NCBI GenBank assembly: GCA_963726615.1
Contig: CAVSCX010000016.1
Coordinates: 62,001 to 126,000, forward strand
Direction: 5' to 3'
Length of the DNA stretch: 64,000 bases
Source of the DNA: CAWDZK01 sp963726615
GTDB taxonomy: Bacteria > Actinomycetota > Actinomycetes > JACCUZ01
Shown here: positions 1-9,922 of the stretch, piece by piece
How positions within the stretch are numbered: the first letter of the stretch is position 1
Layout of the letters: each line of letters opens with the position of its first letter
Position numbers and translations under genes: made by a program
Notes under the pieces: generated by a model
What the model saw: the letters and a program-made list of their open reading frames with translations, nothing else
Database searches by the model: none
Told to the model about the DNA's origin: nothing

Positions 1-148
1 CACACGTGGTGACGACACCGCCACCCTATGTGGCAGACCGGCTCCTGTGCGCACCCGTTCCGGTGATTTCGGTCAGGCGCAGGTCACGGCCTGGCCATGC
101 CTGGACCACGTGGCTCGACCACGACAGGACCGACGTAGGCTCACGGTC

Positions 149-1135
149 ATGACGGCTCGCTCCGCCGCGGCCCCGGGCCCGGTCGCGGTGTGGGCTGCGC
201 TGGGCACCGTATATCTGGTCTGGGGCTCCACCTACCTGGCGATCCGGGTCGTTGTCGACACGGTGCCGCCGCTCCTGGCGATGGGCAGCCGGTTCCTCCT
301 GGCGGGCCTGCTGCTGGCTACCTTCCTGCTCGCCCGCCGCGGCGCCGGCGCGCTGCGGGTCGGCCGCCGGGAGCTGCGTGGTGCCGGCGTCGTCGGCCTG
401 CTGCTGCTGCTCGGCGGCAACGGTGGCGTCGCGCTGGCCGAGCAGACCGTCCCGTCCGGCATCGCCGCCCTGCTCATCGCCGCCACCCCGCTGTGGCTGG
501 TCGTGCTGCGCACGGTGGCCCGAGACCGTGTTGCCGGGATGACCCTGCTCGGCACCGCCGTCGGCTTCGCCGGCATCGCCGTGCTGGTGCTGCCCGGCGG
601 GCTCACGTCCCCGGACGGGTCCCCGGTCCACGCCTGGGGGCTCGCGGTCCTGGTGGCCGCCGCCGCCAGCTGGGCTCTCGGCTCGTTCCTCAGCAGCCGG
701 ATCCCGATGCCCCGCGACGCCTTCGTCGCCACGACCTGGGAGATGCTCGCCGGCGGTTCGGCGATGCTGCTGGCCGGGGCCGCCACCGGCGAGCTCGCCG
801 ACCTCGACCTGCAGGCGGTCTCCGGCGCCGCCTGGGCGTGGCTGGTCTACCTGGTGCTGGTCGGGTCGCTCGTCGCGTTCTCGGCCTACGTGTGGCTGCT
901 CGGGAACGCCCCCATCTCGCTCACCGCCACCTACGCCTACGTCAACCCGATGGTCGCGGTCGCGCTCGGCGCGATCGTCCTCGACGAGCGGGTCACTGCT
1001 GCCGTCCTCGCCGGCGGTGCGGTGGTGGTCGCCGGGGTCGGGCTCGTCGTGACGTCCGAGCGCCCGCGTCGCTCGACAAGGCCCCAGCCGCAGCCGGTTG
1101 GCGGCGGCGCCGAGGTGGTAGACCTCCGGTCGTGA
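149..1135 (+). CDS. EamA/DMT-family membrane transporter
   Basis: Drug/metabolite exporter-type permease of about 328 residues. The protein is almost wholly hydrophobic, with around ten membrane segments in two similar halves, and the family signature near the N-terminus (VYLVWGSTYLAIRVV) that marks EamA proteins; the substrate is not predictable. The frame is open further upstream (to 47), but the ATG at 149 gives a protein that begins right at the first EamA repeat. A TAGGCT element at 136-141 lies 7 nt before this ATG, so a leaderless transcript is possible. It is followed after 19 bp by the PhoD-like gene on the same strand. Family assignment is secure; specific role unknown. Confidence 0.88.
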   Translation: MTARSAAAPGPVAVWAALGTVYLVWGSTYLAIRVVVDTVPPLLAMGSRFLLAGLLLATFLLARRGAGALRVGRRELRGAGVVGLLLLLGGNGGVALAEQTVPSGIAALLIAATPLWLVVLRTVARDRVAGMTLLGTAVGFAGIAVLVLPGGLTSPDGSPVHAWGLAVLVAAAASWALGSFLSSRIPMPRDAFVATTWEMLAGGSAMLLAGAATGELADLDLQAVSGAAWAWLVYLVLVGSLVAFSAYVWLLGNAPISLTATYAYVNPMVAVALGAIVLDERVTAAVLAGGAVVVAGVGLVVTSERPRRSTRPQPQPVGGGAEVVDLRS

Positions 1136-1154
1136 CCCCGCGCCGGCTCGCCCC

Positions 1155-2798
1155 GTGACAGCCCTCGTGCTCGGTCCGCTGCTCCGGCACGTCGGCGAGT
1201 CCGACGCGACGATCTGGGTCGAGACCGACTCCCCGTGCACGGTCGAGATCCTGGGCCGGAGGGAGCGCACCTGGTCGGTGGCCGGGCACCACTACGCACT
1301 TGTCGTGGTCGACGGGCTGGCGACGGGCAGCCGGACGCCGTACGAGGTGGCGCTCGACGGCAAGCGGGTCTGGCCACCGGCGGACGCGGACCAGCCGCCG
1401 TCGCGGATCCGGACCCAGGACCCGGAGACCCCGTTCCGCTTCGTCTTCGGGTCCTGCCGGTACGCCACTCCCGCCGCGGTCGAAGGCGACAGCCACTTCG
1501 AGCCCGACGCGCTGGACACGTACGCGCAACGGCTGGCCCGGCTGCCGGACGACCGGTGGCCGGACGCGCTGGTGATGCTCGGCGACCAGGTCTACGCCGA
1601 CGAGACGTCGGACGCGATCCGGGCGCGGATCCGGGCCCGGCGCGACGTGACCGTCGAGCCGTACGAGCAGATCAAGGACTACGAGGAGTACACCTGGCTC
1701 TACGAGGAGAGCTGGACCGACCCGCACGTGCGGTGGCTGCTGTCGACGATCCCGTCGTCGATGATCTTCGACGACCACGACGTCTCGGACGACTGGAACA
1801 CCTCGGCCGCGTGGCGCCGGGACATGCAGCGGACCTCGTGGTGGCAGGAGCGGATCGTGGGTGCGCTGTCGTCGTACTGGGTCTACCAGCACCTCGGCAA
1901 CCTCTCCCCGGCCGGCCTCGCCGACGACGAGCTGTACCAGCGGGTCCGCGGACACGACGGGGACTGCGAGCAGATGTTGCGCGAGTTCGCCACGGCGGCC
2001 GACAAGGAGGCCGACGGGCAGAAGGGCGCGCGCTGGTCCTACCGGCGAGACTTCGGCGACGTCCGGCTGCTCGTCATCGACTCACGGTGCGGCCGCATCC
2101 TCGACGACGACCGGCGCTCGATGGTGTCCGAGCCCGAGTTCCGGTGGATCGAGGAGCAGGTCGAGGGCGACTACGACCACCTGCTCATCGGCACCTCTCT
2201 GCCCTGGTTGCTAGCCCGCGCGCTGCACGACGTCGAGGCGTGGAACGAGGTGCTCGCTGCCGGCGCACGCGGCCCGCGCGTGGCCCGCTGGGCGGAGACG
2301 ATGCGCCGGGCTGCGGACCTGGAGCACTGGGCCGCGTTCCGGCAGTCGTTCGACCGGCTCGCGGACCTGCTCGCCACGGTCGGCCGCGGTGACCGCGCGG
2401 GAGCCGGAGGAAGGGCGCCGGGTTCGATCAGCGTCCTGTCCGGCGACGTGCACCACGCCTACGCGGCGAAGGCGAAGTTCGACGAGGACGTTGCCTCGCC
2501 CGTCTACCAGCTCACCTGTTCTCCCGTGCACAACTACGTCCCTGCGCTGATGAAGGTCGCCTTCCGGATCTCGTGGTCGAGGGCCGCGGAGCGGTTCACC
2601 AGGTTCCTGCTGAGCACGGTCGCCAACGTCCCCTCGCAGCCGTTGACGTGGGACCGGGTCGCCGGGCCGTTCTACGGCAACGAGATCGCGACCCTGCTTC
2701 TCGACGGGCGGACCGCGCGGCTGGTCATCGAGCAGGCCGGCCGTGACCGGGCCGGGACCGCCCGGCTCACGCCGGTCCTCGACCTGCCCCTGTCGTGA
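1155..2798 (+). CDS. PhoD-like alkaline phosphatase D family metallophosphoesterase
   Basis: Metallophosphoesterase of 547 residues, GTG start. Metal-site motifs of the PhoD family are visible in order: GDQVYADE, FDDHDVSDDWN and SGDVHHAY. An N-terminal beta-sandwich (WVETDSPCTVEI) precedes the catalytic domain as in PhoD. Unlike classical secreted PhoD there is no Tat or Sec signal, so this member is probably cytoplasmic and may act on a phosphodiester or nucleotide rather than scavenging external phosphate. Its stop overlaps the start of the following methyltransferase gene by 4 bp (GTGA), so the two are translationally coupled. No Pho-box was recognised upstream. Confidence 0.85.
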   Translation: MTALVLGPLLRHVGESDATIWVETDSPCTVEILGRRERTWSVAGHHYALVVVDGLATGSRTPYEVALDGKRVWPPADADQPPSRIRTQDPETPFRFVFGSCRYATPAAVEGDSHFEPDALDTYAQRLARLPDDRWPDALVMLGDQVYADETSDAIRARIRARRDVTVEPYEQIKDYEEYTWLYEESWTDPHVRWLLSTIPSSMIFDDHDVSDDWNTSAAWRRDMQRTSWWQERIVGALSSYWVYQHLGNLSPAGLADDELYQRVRGHDGDCEQMLREFATAADKEADGQKGARWSYRRDFGDVRLLVIDSRCGRILDDDRRSMVSEPEFRWIEEQVEGDYDHLLIGTSLPWLLARALHDVEAWNEVLAAGARGPRVARWAETMRRAADLEHWAAFRQSFDRLADLLATVGRGDRAGAGGRAPGSISVLSGDVHHAYAAKAKFDEDVASPVYQLTCSPVHNYVPALMKVAFRISWSRAAERFTRFLLSTVANVPSQPLTWDRVAGPFYGNEIATLLLDGRTARLVIEQAGRDRAGTARLTPVLDLPLS

Positions 2799-3586
2799 CC
2801 GACGACCTCCGCGAGCCGGACGTCATCGACCGGCTGCGTGCCGCCGGCTGCGTCTTCGCCGAGGAGGAGGCCGGCCTGCTGCTGGCCGCTGCCAGGGGAC
2901 CGGAGCTGGAGGCGATGGTGCGCAGGCGGGCCTTGGGCGAGCCGCTGGAGCAGGTGCTGGGCTGGGCCGAGTTCTGCGGGTTGCGGGTGGCCGTCGCGCC
3001 CGGGGTGTTCGTGCCACGGCGGCGCAGCGAGCTGCTCGTCCGGGAGGCGGCCGCGCTGGCCCGGCCGGACCGCGTGGTCGTGGACCTGTGCTGCGGCTGC
3101 GGCGCCGTGGGACTCGCGGTCGCGGCCGCGGTCCCCGGTGTCGAGCTGCACGCGGCCGACATCGACCCCGGGGCCGTCCGGTGCGCCGAGGGCAACCTCG
3201 CACCGGTCGCCGGCCGGGTGCACACGGGCGACCTCGACGGGGCGCTGCCGGCGAGCCTGCGCGGCCGGGTGCACCTGGTGACCGCCAACGCGCCGTACGT
3301 CCCCACCGCCGAGATCGCGCTCATGCCGGCCGAGGCGCGCGACCACGAACCCGTCGTCGCCCTGGACGGCGGCACCGACGGGCTCGACGTGGCCCGGCGG
3401 ATCATGGCCCTTGCGCCCGCCTGGCTCGCCCCCGGCGGCCACGCCCTGGTCGAGACCAGCGGCCGGCAGGCGCCGGCGCTGGCCGCCGCCGCCGCCGCGG
3501 CGGGGCTGGTACCCCGGGTGGCGAGCGACGCCGACCTGGGCGGCACCGTGGTCGTCGGCCGGCTCTCTCCCCTGTCCCCTCGGTGA
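2795..3586 (+). CDS. PrmC/HemK-like putative protein N5-glutamine methyltransferase
   Basis: SAM-dependent methyltransferase of 263 residues with a GTG start overlapping the previous stop by 4 bp. The SAM-binding loop VDLCCGCGAVGLAVAAA and the post-II motif are typical of HemK/PrmC enzymes, which methylate the glutamine of release-factor GGQ motifs. The catalytic NPPY motif is present as NAPYVP, a variant seen in a PrmC-like side family rather than in the housekeeping enzyme, which in actinobacteria normally sits beside prfA. I therefore call it a paralogue whose substrate is uncertain. It is coupled to the PhoD-like gene. Confidence 0.8.
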   Translation: MTDDLREPDVIDRLRAAGCVFAEEEAGLLLAAARGPELEAMVRRRALGEPLEQVLGWAEFCGLRVAVAPGVFVPRRRSELLVREAAALARPDRVVVDLCCGCGAVGLAVAAAVPGVELHAADIDPGAVRCAEGNLAPVAGRVHTGDLDGALPASLRGRVHLVTANAPYVPTAEIALMPAEARDHEPVVALDGGTDGLDVARRIMALAPAWLAPGGHALVETSGRQAPALAAAAAAAGLVPRVASDADLGGTVVVGRLSPLSPR

Positions 3587-3623
3587 GAGGCGATCAGCCC
3601 GGACGCACCACTCGGGGGACCGA

Positions 3624-3658
3624 TTGACAGACTTCTTTCGAAGGATTACTTTCGAAAG
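3624..3658 (+). promoter_or_regulatory. Promoter with twin TTCGAA operator upstream of ArsR gene
   Basis: TTGACA at 3624-3629, 17-bp spacer, TACTTT at 3647-3652, then 6 nt to the ATG at 3659, which predicts a leaderless mRNA. Two palindromic TTCGAA cores (3637-3642 and 3651-3656, 14 bp apart), the second inside the perfect 10-bp palindrome CTTTCGAAAG, overlap the spacer and -10. This is the expected place for autorepression by the ArsR-type product. Confidence 0.7.
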
Positions 3659-4297
3659 ATGTCCAGCGATTCTGCCCGGGTACCGACGGGAGCCGGACCC
3701 GAGCCGGGGCCGCGCAACCTCGACGGGGACGCGGCCGCGATGCGGGCGCTGGCGCACCCGACCCGGCTCCGGCTGCTGGAGGAGCTGACCCTGCGCGGCC
3801 CGCTGACCGCGACCGAGGCGAGCAGGTACGTGGGGGAGTCGCCCTCGTCGTGCTCGTTCCACCTGCGGACCCTGGCGCGGTCCGGGTTCGTGGTCGAGGC
3901 CGAGGGCGGCACGGGCCGGCAGCGGCCGTGGCGCGCGGTCACGGTGGGCAACCGGTGGCGCACCGGCCCCGGTGTCGACCGCGGGACCCGTGCCGCAGGC
4001 GAGACCCTCGCGGCGCAGGTCCGGCGGCGCGACGAGGAGCTGCTCGCCGAGCACCTCGCCCGGCGCGAGGAGATCCCCGACGAGTGGGCCGAGGCGATCG
4101 TCCACTCCAACTTCGGTGGCTGGCTGACCCCCGACGAGCTGGCCGGGATCGGCGAGACGCTGCTCGCGGCCTGGGCGCCGTACCTGGCGCGGCTGCGCGA
4201 CCCGTCGCTGCGGCCACCCGGCTCCCGGCTCGTGCACATGTTTGCGCACGGCTTCCCGCGCCCGGACCACCCCGGCACCGGTGGCGATGATGCGTGA
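3659..4297 (+). CDS. ArsR-family winged-helix transcriptional regulator
   Basis: Regulator of 212 residues. Residues about 20-85 form an ArsR/HTH_20 winged helix (MRALAHPTRLRLLEELTLRG, then ATEASRYVGESPSSCSFHLRTLARSGFV). The longer C-terminal part is unlike metal sensors and lacks a cysteine metal site, so it probably senses a small molecule or acts as a drug-responsive repressor. The ATG lies 6 nt after the predicted -10, with no room for a Shine-Dalgarno. It overlaps the following MFS gene by about 11 bp, indicating an autoregulated repressor-exporter operon. Confidence 0.88.
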   Translation: MSSDSARVPTGAGPEPGPRNLDGDAAAMRALAHPTRLRLLEELTLRGPLTATEASRYVGESPSSCSFHLRTLARSGFVVEAEGGTGRQRPWRAVTVGNRWRTGPGVDRGTRAAGETLAAQVRRRDEELLAEHLARREEIPDEWAEAIVHSNFGGWLTPDELAGIGETLLAAWAPYLARLRDPSLRPPGSRLVHMFAHGFPRPDHPGTGGDDA

Positions 4298-5585
4298 CCT
4301 GCTCCGGCACCGCGACTTCCGGCTGCTGCTCATCGGCCAGACCCTCTCGATGTTCGGCGACACCGCGATGCTCCTCACCCTCGGCATGTGGGCCAAGGAC
4401 CTCACCGGCTCGAACGCCGTCGCCGGCAGCGTCTTCGCCGTCCTCGGCCTGCCGACCCTGGTGGCGCCGTTCGGCGGCATCGTCATCGACCGGTTCAAGC
4501 GTCGCCACGTCATGGTCACCGTGGACCTCGCGACCGCTGCTGCGCTGCTGCTGCTGCTGCTCGTGCACGACCGCGGGGACCTCTGGCTGATCTACCTCGT
4601 GGCCTTGCTGTACGGCGCCTCCCTGATCCTGTTCAGCTCGGCCCGGTCCGCCTTCCTGCACACGATGCTCGACGAGAGGCAGCTCGGACCGGCCAACGGC
4701 TCGCTGTCGACGGTGCGCGAGGCGCTTCGGCTTGTCGGTCCAGCGGCCGGCGCCGGCTTCTACGCATGGCTCGGCGGCGGCGCGACCGCGATGCTCGACG
4801 CCGCGACGTTCATGGTGTCGGCCGCCGTGCTGCTCGCCATCCGCACCCCGGAGGACAAGCCGGTCCACGAGGTGCACGAGCCGCTGCGGGTCCAGCTGAC
4901 CGTGGGCATCCGGCACCTGTGGTCGACCCCGGTGCTGCGTGCTGGCGTCGTGGTGGTCGTCATGTGCATGCTCGCCCTGGGCCTGGCCGAGTCGGTGTTC
5001 TTCGCGGTCGTCGACGAGGGCCTGCACAAGCCGGTGACATTCCTTGGCCTGCTGCAGAGTGCCATGGGTGTCGGCGCAGTCGTGGGGGGCGTCGGCATCA
5101 CCACACTGATCCCGCGTACCGGTGACTTGCGGCCGGTTCCCGTCGGCCTCGCGCTGATCGCCACCGGCTGCGCGATGCAAGTGGTGCCGTCGTCGCTCGT
5201 CGTGGCCGTCGGCATGGCACTGCTCGGTGCCGGCCTGCCGATCACGATCGTGTGCCTGACGACGATGCTGCAGCGACGCACCCCGGCAGCGATCCAGGGC
5301 CGGGTCTTCACGGCCTTCGAGATGGTGTCCGGCTTCCCACAGGTCGTGTCGATAGCGGTCGGTGCCGCACTTGTCGCTGTCGTCGACTTCCGCGTCCTGC
5401 TCACCGTGATGGCAGGCGGGATCGGCCTGTCGGCGCTCTACGCGCTGGTCCGGCTGAGCGAGCCCGCCGGCGCGACTGTCACCCCGGGGACCGCCGTCCT
5501 CGATGCCGACGCCGTGGCCGGTGCGCGCGTCGTCGCGAGTCGCGTCGGCGTACCGAACGACAAGCCGCGTCCCGATCACCCGTAG
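4287..5585 (+). CDS. MFS transporter
   Basis: Major facilitator protein of about 432 residues and roughly 12 hydrophobic segments, starting RDLLRHRDFRLLLIGQTLSMFGD, the common opening of the MFS_3/enterobactin-exporter-like group. The start is one of two adjacent ATGs (4287 or 4290), both inside the end of the ArsR gene; longer upstream starts would only add a non-homologous arginine-rich leader. The motif IDRFKRRHVM in the second loop is the MFS motif A region. Coupling to an ArsR regulator suggests export of a toxic compound that the regulator senses. Substrate unknown. Confidence 0.87.
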   Translation: MMRDLLRHRDFRLLLIGQTLSMFGDTAMLLTLGMWAKDLTGSNAVAGSVFAVLGLPTLVAPFGGIVIDRFKRRHVMVTVDLATAAALLLLLLVHDRGDLWLIYLVALLYGASLILFSSARSAFLHTMLDERQLGPANGSLSTVREALRLVGPAAGAGFYAWLGGGATAMLDAATFMVSAAVLLAIRTPEDKPVHEVHEPLRVQLTVGIRHLWSTPVLRAGVVVVVMCMLALGLAESVFFAVVDEGLHKPVTFLGLLQSAMGVGAVVGGVGITTLIPRTGDLRPVPVGLALIATGCAMQVVPSSLVVAVGMALLGAGLPITIVCLTTMLQRRTPAAIQGRVFTAFEMVSGFPQVVSIAVGAALVAVVDFRVLLTVMAGGIGLSALYALVRLSEPAGATVTPGTAVLDADAVAGARVVASRVGVPNDKPRPDHP

Positions 5586-5615
5586 AGCCGGTCGTCACCG
5601 AGTACCGCGACCGCG

Positions 5616-7274
<1,659 letters not shown>

Positions 7275-7353
7275 GACGGTCGACCCTATGCGGCGCGGCC
7301 CGCCGGGGCGACCGAGTTCGCGGTCAGCGACCGACCCCTACCGCGGCAACCGC

Positions 7354-7418
7354 GGGTCAACCGAGGCGTGCAAGCCACGGTTGACCCGAGTTGATCACGC
7401 TTACGTGATCAACTCGGG
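7354..7418 (-). terminator. Two adjoining hairpins between VOC and ABC-F genes
   Basis: A perfect 15-bp stem with a 4-nt loop (7385-7399 pairing with 7404-7418) directly follows the end of the VOC gene on the minus strand. It is joined to a second 10-bp stem with a 14-nt loop (7354-7363 with 7378-7387); the two share three bases, so they are alternatives. There is no U-tract, as is usual for actinobacterial terminators. Confidence 0.65.
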
Positions 7419-7457
7419 GGGCGGTTTGGGAGGCGGGGGGGCGAGCGGTGCGAACGC

Positions 7458-8096
7458 TCAGTCGATGCGCACGACCCCGCGCGCGGTGCTGAAGTGCACC
7501 GCGACGAGCCCGGGGTCGTCGGCGTCGACCCAGTCGATCCGGAAGTCCGCCCGGGCCACCGGCTCCCCCAGCCAGTCGCCCACCTTGCGGGCGTCGCCGC
7601 AGATCTCCACCTGGGTGATGCCGGGACCCGGCGTGCCGTTGACGTCGGCCGCCGGGTGCAGCGCATCGTCGCCCTGCCACTGGACGAAGAACGGCAGGGC
7701 GGGGTCGTCCAGCAGGTCGAGCACGCCGATCTGGCGCCAGGTCAGCTCGACGCCGTCGGGCCGGCGCCGGTGGCCGTCCACCGCCGCGCGTCCGAGCCGC
7801 GACTCCACCGGTGCCAGGTCGTCGACGGCGAACACCCAGGCCAGCCACCCCCCGCCGGACTCGGTGCGCGCCTTCACGGCCTGACCGAAGGGCGCCTTGT
7901 CGGCCGCGGGATGGTCCAGCGCAGCGACGACCTCGAGGTAGACCCCGCCCGCCAACGGCAGCACGAAGTTGCGAGTGCCGAAGCGCGGGTGCAGACCACC
8001 GTCGTGGAAGCCCGCGCCGAGCGCCGCACCGAGCCGCTGCGCCGTGGCACCGAGTCCCTCGGGACCGGAGGCGTAGGACAGGTGGTCGAGTCGCAC
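7458..8096 (-). CDS. VOC-superfamily (glyoxalase-like) protein
   Basis: Protein of 212 residues beginning VRLDHLSYASGPEGL, the usual first strand of a glyoxalase-like fold, with a second half (ITQVEICGDARKVGDWLG) repeating the module. The GTG at 8096 is preferred over an ATG at 8135 because a GAAGG Shine-Dalgarno lies about 8 nt upstream and the shorter protein starts exactly at the fold. Family members bind metal and act as lyases, dioxygenases or resistance proteins; the sequence does not say which. It lies 58 bp downstream of hisC on the same strand. Confidence 0.8.
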   Translation of the reverse strand: MRLDHLSYASGPEGLGATAQRLGAALGAGFHDGGLHPRFGTRNFVLPLAGGVYLEVVAALDHPAADKAPFGQAVKARTESGGGWLAWVFAVDDLAPVESRLGRAAVDGHRRRPDGVELTWRQIGVLDLLDDPALPFFVQWQGDDALHPAADVNGTPGPGITQVEICGDARKVGDWLGEPVARADFRIDWVDADDPGLVAVHFSTARGVVRID

Positions 8097-8154
8097 GGTT
8101 CCGACCTTCTCACTACCGACGCCGGGCCACGACATCGGGTCCGGCCGAGGTCGG

Positions 8155-9261
8155 TCAGCCCGTGACGAAGCCCTTGGCCACCTGGAGGAAGAGGTCGTTG
8201 GCCTCGCGCTCCCCGATGGTGACGCGGGCACCCTCGCCCGCGAACGGCCGCACCACGACACCGGCCGACTCGCACGCGGCGGCGAACTCGGCGGTCCGCG
8301 CGCCGAGCCGGAGCCAGACGAAGTTCGCTTGCGAGTCAGGCACCGAGGACCAGCCGCTCTCGCGCAACGCGGCCAGCACCCGGCTGCGCTCGACGACGAG
8401 CGCATCGACCCGCTCGAGCAGCTCGGCCTCCGCAGACAGGGACGCGGTGGCGGCGACCTGGGCCAGCCCGTTCACGCCGAAGGGCACCGCGGTCTTGCGC
8501 AGGGCGTCAGCGACCCGCTCGTGCGCCACCGCGTAGCCGACCCGTAGACCGGCCAGCCCGTAGGCCTTGGAGAAGGTACGCAGCACCGCGACGTTCGCGC
8601 GGCCGCGGTACATGTCGAGCGCGTCGGGCACGCCGGCGTCGCGGACGAACTCGCGGTAGGCCTCGTCGATGACGACGAGGACATCGCCAGGCACCGCGTC
8701 GAGGAAGGCCTCCAGCTCGGCCCGCCGGACCGCCGTCCCCGTCGGGTTGTTGGGGGAGCAGACCAGGACGAGCCGGGTCAGCGGCGTGACCGCCGCGAGC
8801 ATCCCGTCGAGGTCGTGGTGCTCGTCCGCGGTGAGGGGCACGGTCACCGACCGGGCACCGGAGATCTGGACCACGATCGGGTACGCCTCGAAGGACCGCC
8901 AGGCGTAGACCACCTCGTCGCCCTCGGCGGCCGTCGCCTGCACCAGCTGCTGAAGCACGCCGACAGAGCCGGTGCCGGTTGCGACGTGTTCCGGCGGGAC
9001 CTCGAAGCGCTCCGCGATCGCACGGGTCAGGTCGGCGGAGACCATGTCGGGGTAGCGGTTGAACGACTCCGAGGCCTGGCGCACCGTGTCGAGCACCGAG
9101 GGCAGCGGGGGATAGGGGTTCTCGTTCGACGACAGCTTGTACGCCGGCGCGCCGGCCGGCCCGGCCGCCGGCCGCCCCGGCTTGTACGTGGGGATGCCGT
9201 CCAGGGCGGCGCGCAGCCGCGGTCCTGCTGTCGGCGCCGTCGGTCGGCGGTCACTGCTCAC
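8155..9261 (-). CDS. hisC: Histidinol-phosphate/aromatic aminotransferase (HisC-Pat type)
   Basis: PLP-dependent class I/II aminotransferase of 368 residues, GTG start. Visible family features are YKLSSNENPYPPLPSV near the N-terminus, CSPNNPTGTAV, DEAYREFV and the PLP lysine in TFSKAYGLAGLRVGY. This is the short HisC branch that in actinobacteria also includes a phenylalanine/aromatic aminotransferase (Pat). As there are no other his genes next to it, it could be this second copy rather than the biosynthetic HisC. It transfers an amino group from glutamate to imidazole-acetol phosphate or an aromatic keto acid. Confidence 0.88.
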   Translation of the reverse strand: MSSDRRPTAPTAGPRLRAALDGIPTYKPGRPAAGPAGAPAYKLSSNENPYPPLPSVLDTVRQASESFNRYPDMVSADLTRAIAERFEVPPEHVATGTGSVGVLQQLVQATAAEGDEVVYAWRSFEAYPIVVQISGARSVTVPLTADEHHDLDGMLAAVTPLTRLVLVCSPNNPTGTAVRRAELEAFLDAVPGDVLVVIDEAYREFVRDAGVPDALDMYRGRANVAVLRTFSKAYGLAGLRVGYAVAHERVADALRKTAVPFGVNGLAQVAATASLSAEAELLERVDALVVERSRVLAALRESGWSSVPDSQANFVWLRLGARTAEFAAACESAGVVVRPFAGEGARVTIGEREANDLFLQVAKGFVTG

Positions 9262-9313
9262 GCGCCCACCCTAGGCGGCGCGCAGACCGTCGGCCGGCCG
9301 GAGTCGATCCCGG

Positions 9314-9922
9314 TCAGGCCCCGCGCGGCAGGGCCTCGAGGCACAGGGTCGGCTCGTCCCGGTAGCGCGCCACGAGCTCGGCGGTCGCCCGGTCCAGCCG
9401 CCGGTGCAGAGCCTCGCGGTAGGACGACAGGACGCTCTCGGCGGAGGCGAGCCGGACGAAGAGCTCGGCCCGCGTGTCCTGGTCGCCGGCGTCCACGCCG
9501 CTGGCCCAGAGGTCGGGCAGGTGCGGGAGGATCGGCATGCCGCCGTCCGGGTGCAGTGTGAGCATGACCTGACGGCCCTTGGTTCCGCGCTGCTCGGTGA
9601 GTGCGCGAAGCAGGGCGCTCCGGTCACCCGGCTTGTTGTCGGCCCGCAGCAGGTCCCGGCGCGCCTGGATCAACCGTCGCCAGTACGACGCCCGCAGCTC
9701 CTCGTCCAGCAGGGTGCGCCGGTAGCTGCGGAGCCGGACCAGCGACATGTGGGCGAGCTCCGGCGACCGCTGCGGCGTCTCCGGGAGCCGGCGGGCAGCC
9801 CGGGGCGTCACGCCGGCCGCCGGGGGCGGGGCGTCCGGTGCCGAGCGCTCCTGCTCGGGCAGTGCTGCCAATGTCACGACCTGTGCATCGTCGCGAACGG
9901 CGCCCGCCTTGATGCCTCTCAC
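9314..9922 (-). CDS. rsiG: RsiG-type c-di-GMP-binding anti-sigma factor
   Basis: Protein of 202 residues with two long charged helices. Helix 1 carries the exact RsiG cyclic-di-GMP signature E-x3-S-x2-R-x3-Q-x3-D (residues 75-90, EELRASYWRRLIQARRD). Helix 2 carries the second copy with one change, E-x3-S-x2-R-x3-H-x3-D (residues 162-177), His replacing Gln. In Streptomyces, RsiG uses both motifs to bind a c-di-GMP dimer and hold the sporulation sigma factor WhiG inactive. The GTG at 9922 overlaps the upstream stop by 4 bp (GTGA), which decides the start; an upstream ATG (10006) would overlap that gene heavily. No whiG-like gene is in the window. Members are often annotated as aerial mycelium formation proteins. 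Confidence 0.82.
   Translation of the reverse strand: MRGIKAGAVRDDAQVVTLAALPEQERSAPDAPPPAAGVTPRAARRLPETPQRSPELAHMSLVRLRSYRRTLLDEELRASYWRRLIQARRDLLRADNKPGDRSALLRALTEQRGTKGRQVMLTLHPDGGMPILPHLPDLWASGVDAGDQDTRAELFVRLASAESVLSSYREALHRRLDRATAELVARYRDEPTLCLEALPRGA

Noticed and set aside
4242..4286. Upstream ATG extension of the first MFS transporter
   Set aside because: Adds 15 polar residues inside the ArsR coding sequence; the ATG pair at 4287/4290 gives the usual MFS N-terminus.
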